Below are positions 6,605 through 8,555 of a stretch of DNA of 8,555 nucleotides, in pieces. The notes beneath the pieces are model-generated. The model saw only the letters and a list, made by a program, of their open reading frames with translations, was not told the origin of the DNA and did not search any database. Position 1 is the stretch's first letter, and the number at the start of each line of letters is the position of its first letter. Origin of the DNA: JAOAJF01 sp046295675 (lineage in GTDB: Archaea; Micrarchaeota; Micrarchaeia; Anstonellales; Anstonellaceae); the NCBI GenBank assembly GCA_046295675.1, contig JBKBMW010000032.1, forward strand, positions 1-8,555, read 5' to 3'. Made by a program: the position numbers and the translations under genes.

Positions 6605-7057
6605 TTAACTACTCTTTTGATTTACCTGTTCTTTTAGATTTTCTGTAGATTGCTCGCTCTTTTGTTCTTGTGCTTTAACTTTCTTTTTTTCCTCTTTTTC
6701 TAGAGCAAATCCTCCATGTTTTTTGATATGCAATTGTTGAGCTTCATCTCTTGTTTTAACTTGTCCAACCATCAAATGCCCTTCTCCTTTTTTTAGAATT
6801 TTTGTTACTATCCAAGCTTTGGTTTTTGAGATTTTTCTGCATTCTGCAATTTCTACAACATCGCCTTCTTGAGCATTTATATGTTCTGGATTATGAGCTG
6901 CTATTTTTGAAATTTTTCTTGCATATCGTTGATACTTCGGGATATAAGAAACCAAATCTCTTTGAACAATTACTGTTTTTTTTGCTTTTGCAGAAACTAC
7001 AACTCCGCTTGTTATCAATCCGCGGGTTGAATAAATATCTTTTTTTATTTTTGCCAT
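6605..7057 (-). CDS. rpsQ: Small-subunit ribosomal protein uS17 with long charged C-terminal tail
   Basis: uS17 is an early 16S rRNA binder with an OB fold. The core at about 10-90 matches archaeal uS17: RGLITSGVVVSAKAKKTVIV, YIPKYQRYARKISKIAAHNP near 38-57, then EGDVVEIAECRKISKTKAWIV. Two features are unusual. The archaeal N-terminal stretch with two cysteines (CxDxxCPFHG) is missing, and the cysteine of HNPPC is His59. The C-terminus runs about 60 residues past the core as a Lys/Glu/Gln-rich tail, giving 150 residues against about 105-115 for typical archaeal proteins. The ATG at 7057 is preferred over a TTG at 7069, because GGTTGAT at 7061-7067 fits the ATG. It overlaps rnp1 by 13 bases. 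Confidence 0.95.
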   Translation of the reverse strand: MAKIKKDIYSTRGLITSGVVVSAKAKKTVIVQRDLVSYIPKYQRYARKISKIAAHNPEHINAQEGDVVEIAECRKISKTKAWIVTKILKKGEGHLMVGQVKTRDEAQQLHIKKHGGFALEKEEKKKVKAQEQKSEQSTENLKEQVNQKSS

Positions 7058-7341
7058 GCAATCAACCAACTCTTGTATAATTTTTTTGTTCTATCTTCCG
7101 GTCTAAATATTGCCTCCGAAAGATTTAGTATAACACCATCTTGATCTTTTAGTACCAAGCCTTTTTTTGAAATTCTTATTTTTTTTGTTCTTTGCTTTTG
7201 TTTTTTTTCTTGGAGTTCTAATACTATTGTGTTTAGGGTTTCGTCTATGATAGTTCCCCTTTTTTTGACTAAACTTTTATTTGGAGAGGATAAAACTTCT
7301 ACCTTTAATCCTATGAAATTTTGAAGCATTTTTATATCCAT
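7045..7341 (-). CDS. rnp1: Ribonuclease P protein component 1 (Rnp1/Pop4, p29 family)
   Basis: Rnp1 (archaeal Pop4/Rpp29 homologue) works with the RNA subunit of RNase P, which removes the 5' leader of precursor tRNA. The 98-residue product shows the family pattern: FIGLKVEVLSS at 9-19, a Sm-like barrel with GTIIDETLNTIVLEL at 29-43, and the terminal signature RPEDRTKKL at 80-88. Its place between aIF1 and uS17 is the standard archaeal arrangement, which supports the call. It starts at the ATG in TAATG, sharing one base with the aIF1 stop, with AGAGGGGGT nine or more bases upstream. Its presence suggests that protein-assisted RNase P is retained, unlike Nanoarchaeum equitans, which has none. 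Confidence 0.95.
   Translation of the reverse strand: MDIKMLQNFIGLKVEVLSSPNKSLVKKRGTIIDETLNTIVLELQEKKQKQRTKKIRISKKGLVLKDQDGVILNLSEAIFRPEDRTKKLYKSWLIAWQK
7061..7067 (-). promoter_or_regulatory. Shine-Dalgarno GGTTGAT deciding the uS17 start
   Basis: GGTTGAT lies three bases before the ATG at 7057 and is wholly inside the rnp1 coding region. It argues against the upstream TTG at 7069, which would have no site of its own. Confidence 0.75.
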
Positions 7342-7652
7342 TAATTTACTACCCCCTCTTTAACATTTATTGAATTTTCAGAATATCCTAATGAAACCAA
7401 TAATTGTTTTATTTTGGAAAGATGATTTCCTTGAAGAACTATAAGACCCTCTTTTACTGTTCCACCACATGCCAATTTATTTTTAAGTGCTTTTGCAGTT
7501 TGTTCAAGTTTATCCTTTGTTACCCCTTCCACAATAGTCACCAGTTTTTTAAATTTCTTTTTTGTTGCATAAACTTTTAGTTGTACATCTTCCTTCTCTA
7601 TCACATCTGAAACTATCTCTTTCATTAGGTCATCTTGTAAAATATTTCCCAC
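7341..7652 (-). CDS. Translation initiation factor aIF1 (SUI1/eIF1 family) without N-terminal zinc motif
   Basis: This factor binds the small subunit near the P site and enforces correct start-codon and initiator-tRNA pairing. The 103-residue product has a complete SUI1 core: KVYATKKKFKKLVTIVEGV at about 26-44, KLACGGTVKEG at 59-69, LQGNH at 73-77 and the final LVSLGY helix. Archaeal members usually begin with a four-cysteine motif (CPxCGLPKELCVCE). Here the matching region reads DLMKEIVSDVIEKE (8-21) and has no cysteine. The start is GTG, in TAGTG with the uL29 stop, served by AGAGGTGA about six bases upstream. TAGTG at its start and TAATG at its end suggest translational coupling with uL29 and Rnp1. 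Confidence 0.95.
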   Translation of the reverse strand: MGNILQDDLMKEIVSDVIEKEDVQLKVYATKKKFKKLVTIVEGVTKDKLEQTAKALKNKLACGGTVKEGLIVLQGNHLSKIKQLLVSLGYSENSINVKEGVVN

Positions 7653-7870
7653 TATTTTTCACCTCTTTGTGTTTTTTTAATTTGGGAAATTAAAGTCAAA
7701 ATCCTGGCAATTGTTTTTTTTATTTCTCTAACTTTTCCAGGACTTTGAATTTTACCACCTGCAAAAATCTTACCTTGTTCCAAATGCAGTTCTTTTTTTA
7801 ATTCTAACAATTTGGATTGTAAGGTTTGTAAATCCATTTTTTTTAATTCACTTTTTTTGATTATTGCCAT
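7652..7870 (-). CDS. rpmC: Large-subunit ribosomal protein uL29
   Basis: uL29 is a small helical-hairpin protein by the exit-tunnel opening, where it helps form the docking site for the signal recognition particle. The 72-residue product has the expected two helices: SELKKMDLQTLQSKLLELKKELHLEQ at about 7-32 (given here in outline), and a second from about 45 to 66 in which KVREIKKTIARILT is the family signature. The linker is FAGGKIQSPG. The ATG at 7870 has AGGGTAGATT upstream. It lies 12 bases after uS3 and ends in TAGTG with aIF1. Confidence 0.96.
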   Translation of the reverse strand: MAIIKKSELKKMDLQTLQSKLLELKKELHLEQGKIFAGGKIQSPGKVREIKKTIARILTLISQIKKTQRGEK

Positions 7871-7882
7871 AATCTACCCTTT

Positions 7883-8527
7883 TTAAGTTTTTTTTCTTTT
7901 AGTAGGTTTAAACACCTGTTTTTCTTCTTCTTTTTCCTCGCTAGCAGAGACTTTTTTTGCTTTAAATGCTTCAGGTTGTGCTTCATCAATATCTGCTGCT
8001 TGTTTGATTACATTTGGGATTTCAATTTCTGAAATCAACTCTTTGTCTGGGAAAACTGTGCCTGGCTTGACAATTGAAACTGTAACACCTATTGCACCTG
8101 ATTTTGGATATGCTGTTACTTTAGAGGAATAGACCAAATTAGCAGGCTCTCCTGACTTTGGAATATACCCTGCTGAAACTCTTAAAGCCTTTGCTCTGCC
8201 ACCTTTTGCTGCAAGCTTTCCAGCAGCTATAATCTCTCCACCAAGTGCACCGGCATTCATAATATCTCGCAGAGCTGCATGTAGGATTACTCTTGGCTTT
8301 TTGCCCATTTCAATAAATTTGGCAATTTTTTTTGCAATTAATCTTGGCTCAAGGGCTTGGTTTTTTGCTTCTGAAACCACTATCTGCGGATTTTCCAAAT
8401 TGAATTTTTTAATTAATTCATCTCTTTTAGTTTTTACGCCGTATTTTTCTTCAATTTTTTGACAAAGTATTTCTTTTGTATCATCGTCAATAATACTTTC
8501 GCTGACCTTTTCAATTTCTTTTTCCAT
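7883..8527 (-). CDS. rpsC: Small-subunit ribosomal protein uS3, divergent N-terminus (true start may lie beyond window)
   Basis: uS3 lines the mRNA entry channel in the small-subunit head. From residue 42 the protein is clearly archaeal uS3: FNLENPQIVV at 42-51, then the C-terminal domain with ALRDIMNAGALGGEIIAAGKL at about 85-105, GYIPKSGEPAN at 120-130 and a GAIGVTVSIVKPG strand. The last 20 or so residues form a Glu- then Lys-rich tail. The 41 residues before FNLENPQI look helical and acidic and do not contain the RPGxVIGxGG of the KH domain, which should directly precede it. The frame stays open upstream of the ATG at 8527 to the window edge, and this ATG has only a purine run (GAGAGAGAA) in place of the GGTGAT seen elsewhere. 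The gene may therefore begin further right. Confidence 0.88.
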   Translation of the reverse strand: MEKEIEKVSESIIDDDTKEILCQKIEEKYGVKTKRDELIKKFNLENPQIVVSEAKNQALEPRLIAKKIAKFIEMGKKPRVILHAALRDIMNAGALGGEIIAAGKLAAKGGRAKALRVSAGYIPKSGEPANLVYSSKVTAYPKSGAIGVTVSIVKPGTVFPDKELISEIEIPNVIKQAADIDEAQPEAFKAKKVSASEEKEEEKQVFKPTKRKKT

Positions 8528-8555
8528 TTCTCTCTCATGAAATTCGCCTGTCTGG

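Noticed and set aside
7055..7069. TTG at 7069 as uS17 start
   Set aside because: The GGTTGAT Shine-Dalgarno fits the ATG at 7057, and MVDC has no counterpart in the family.
8434..8538. A 34-codon minus-strand frame starting ATG at 8538, very rich in lysine
   Set aside because: It overlaps the start of uS3 in another frame, resembles no ribosomal protein and has the composition expected from an A-rich strand. It offers no missing KH motif by frameshift.
8535..8555. Possible last codons of uL22 ending at a TGA (minus strand, seven codons including the stop)
   Set aside because: uL22 is expected here by synteny, but seven codons are too few to identify, and the uS3 frame is also open here.
1..8555. 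Many poly-T runs on the plus strand as terminators
   Set aside because: They are the complement of lysine-rich coding sequence; no transcription unit on the plus strand is visible and none follows a stop of the operon.
1..8555. CRISPR arrays, insertion sequences, tRNA genes, toxin-antitoxin or other accessory systems
   Set aside because: Coding density is complete and every gene has a core ribosomal, initiation, RNase P or secretion identity; no direct or inverted repeats of note were seen.

Overview
The window is one uninterrupted, minus-strand archaeal ribosomal-protein operon, the second half of the S10/spc-alpha supercluster. It holds 20 protein genes, all read from high to low coordinates. 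Gene content identifies the domain as Archaea: eS4, eL32, eL19, an aIF1/SUI1-family initiation factor and RNase P subunit Rnp1 sit between universal ribosomal proteins in the standard archaeal order, and the SecY fragment is of the archaeal type. The DNA is very AT-rich, genes are separated by 0 to about 30 bases, and several normally cysteine-rich motifs are degraded. This fits a streamlined, small-genome archaeon; a DPANN lineage is plausible, but that placement is inference.

Layout from the 5' end of the transcript (right edge) to the left edge: uS3 (its N-terminus may run off the window), uL29, aIF1, Rnp1, uS17, uL14, uL24, eS4, uL5, uS14, uS8, uL6, eL32, eL19, uL18, uS5, uL30, uL15, and the first 125 codons of SecY. 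uS14 is a short 59-codon gene that is easily overlooked. No stretch longer than about 35 bases lacks a gene, and I see no tRNA, rRNA, CRISPR, mobile element or recombination site.

Functionally the genes build both ribosomal subunits (uS3, uS17, eS4, uS14, uS8 and uS5 in the small one; the rest in the large one). They also select start codons (aIF1), mature tRNA 5' ends (Rnp1) and make the membrane channel that receives nascent proteins (SecY). Nearly every start has a Shine-Dalgarno sequence related to GGTGAT, often overlapping the stop of the gene before it, so translation is probably coupled along the mRNA.

The architecture is canonical, and I see no undescribed multi-gene system. The unusual signals lie inside the proteins. 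Cysteine motifs typical of archaeal uS14, aIF1, uS5 and uS17 are lost or mostly lost. uS3 lacks a recognisable KH-domain GxxG motif upstream of its conserved core. uS17 carries a long charged C-terminal tail.
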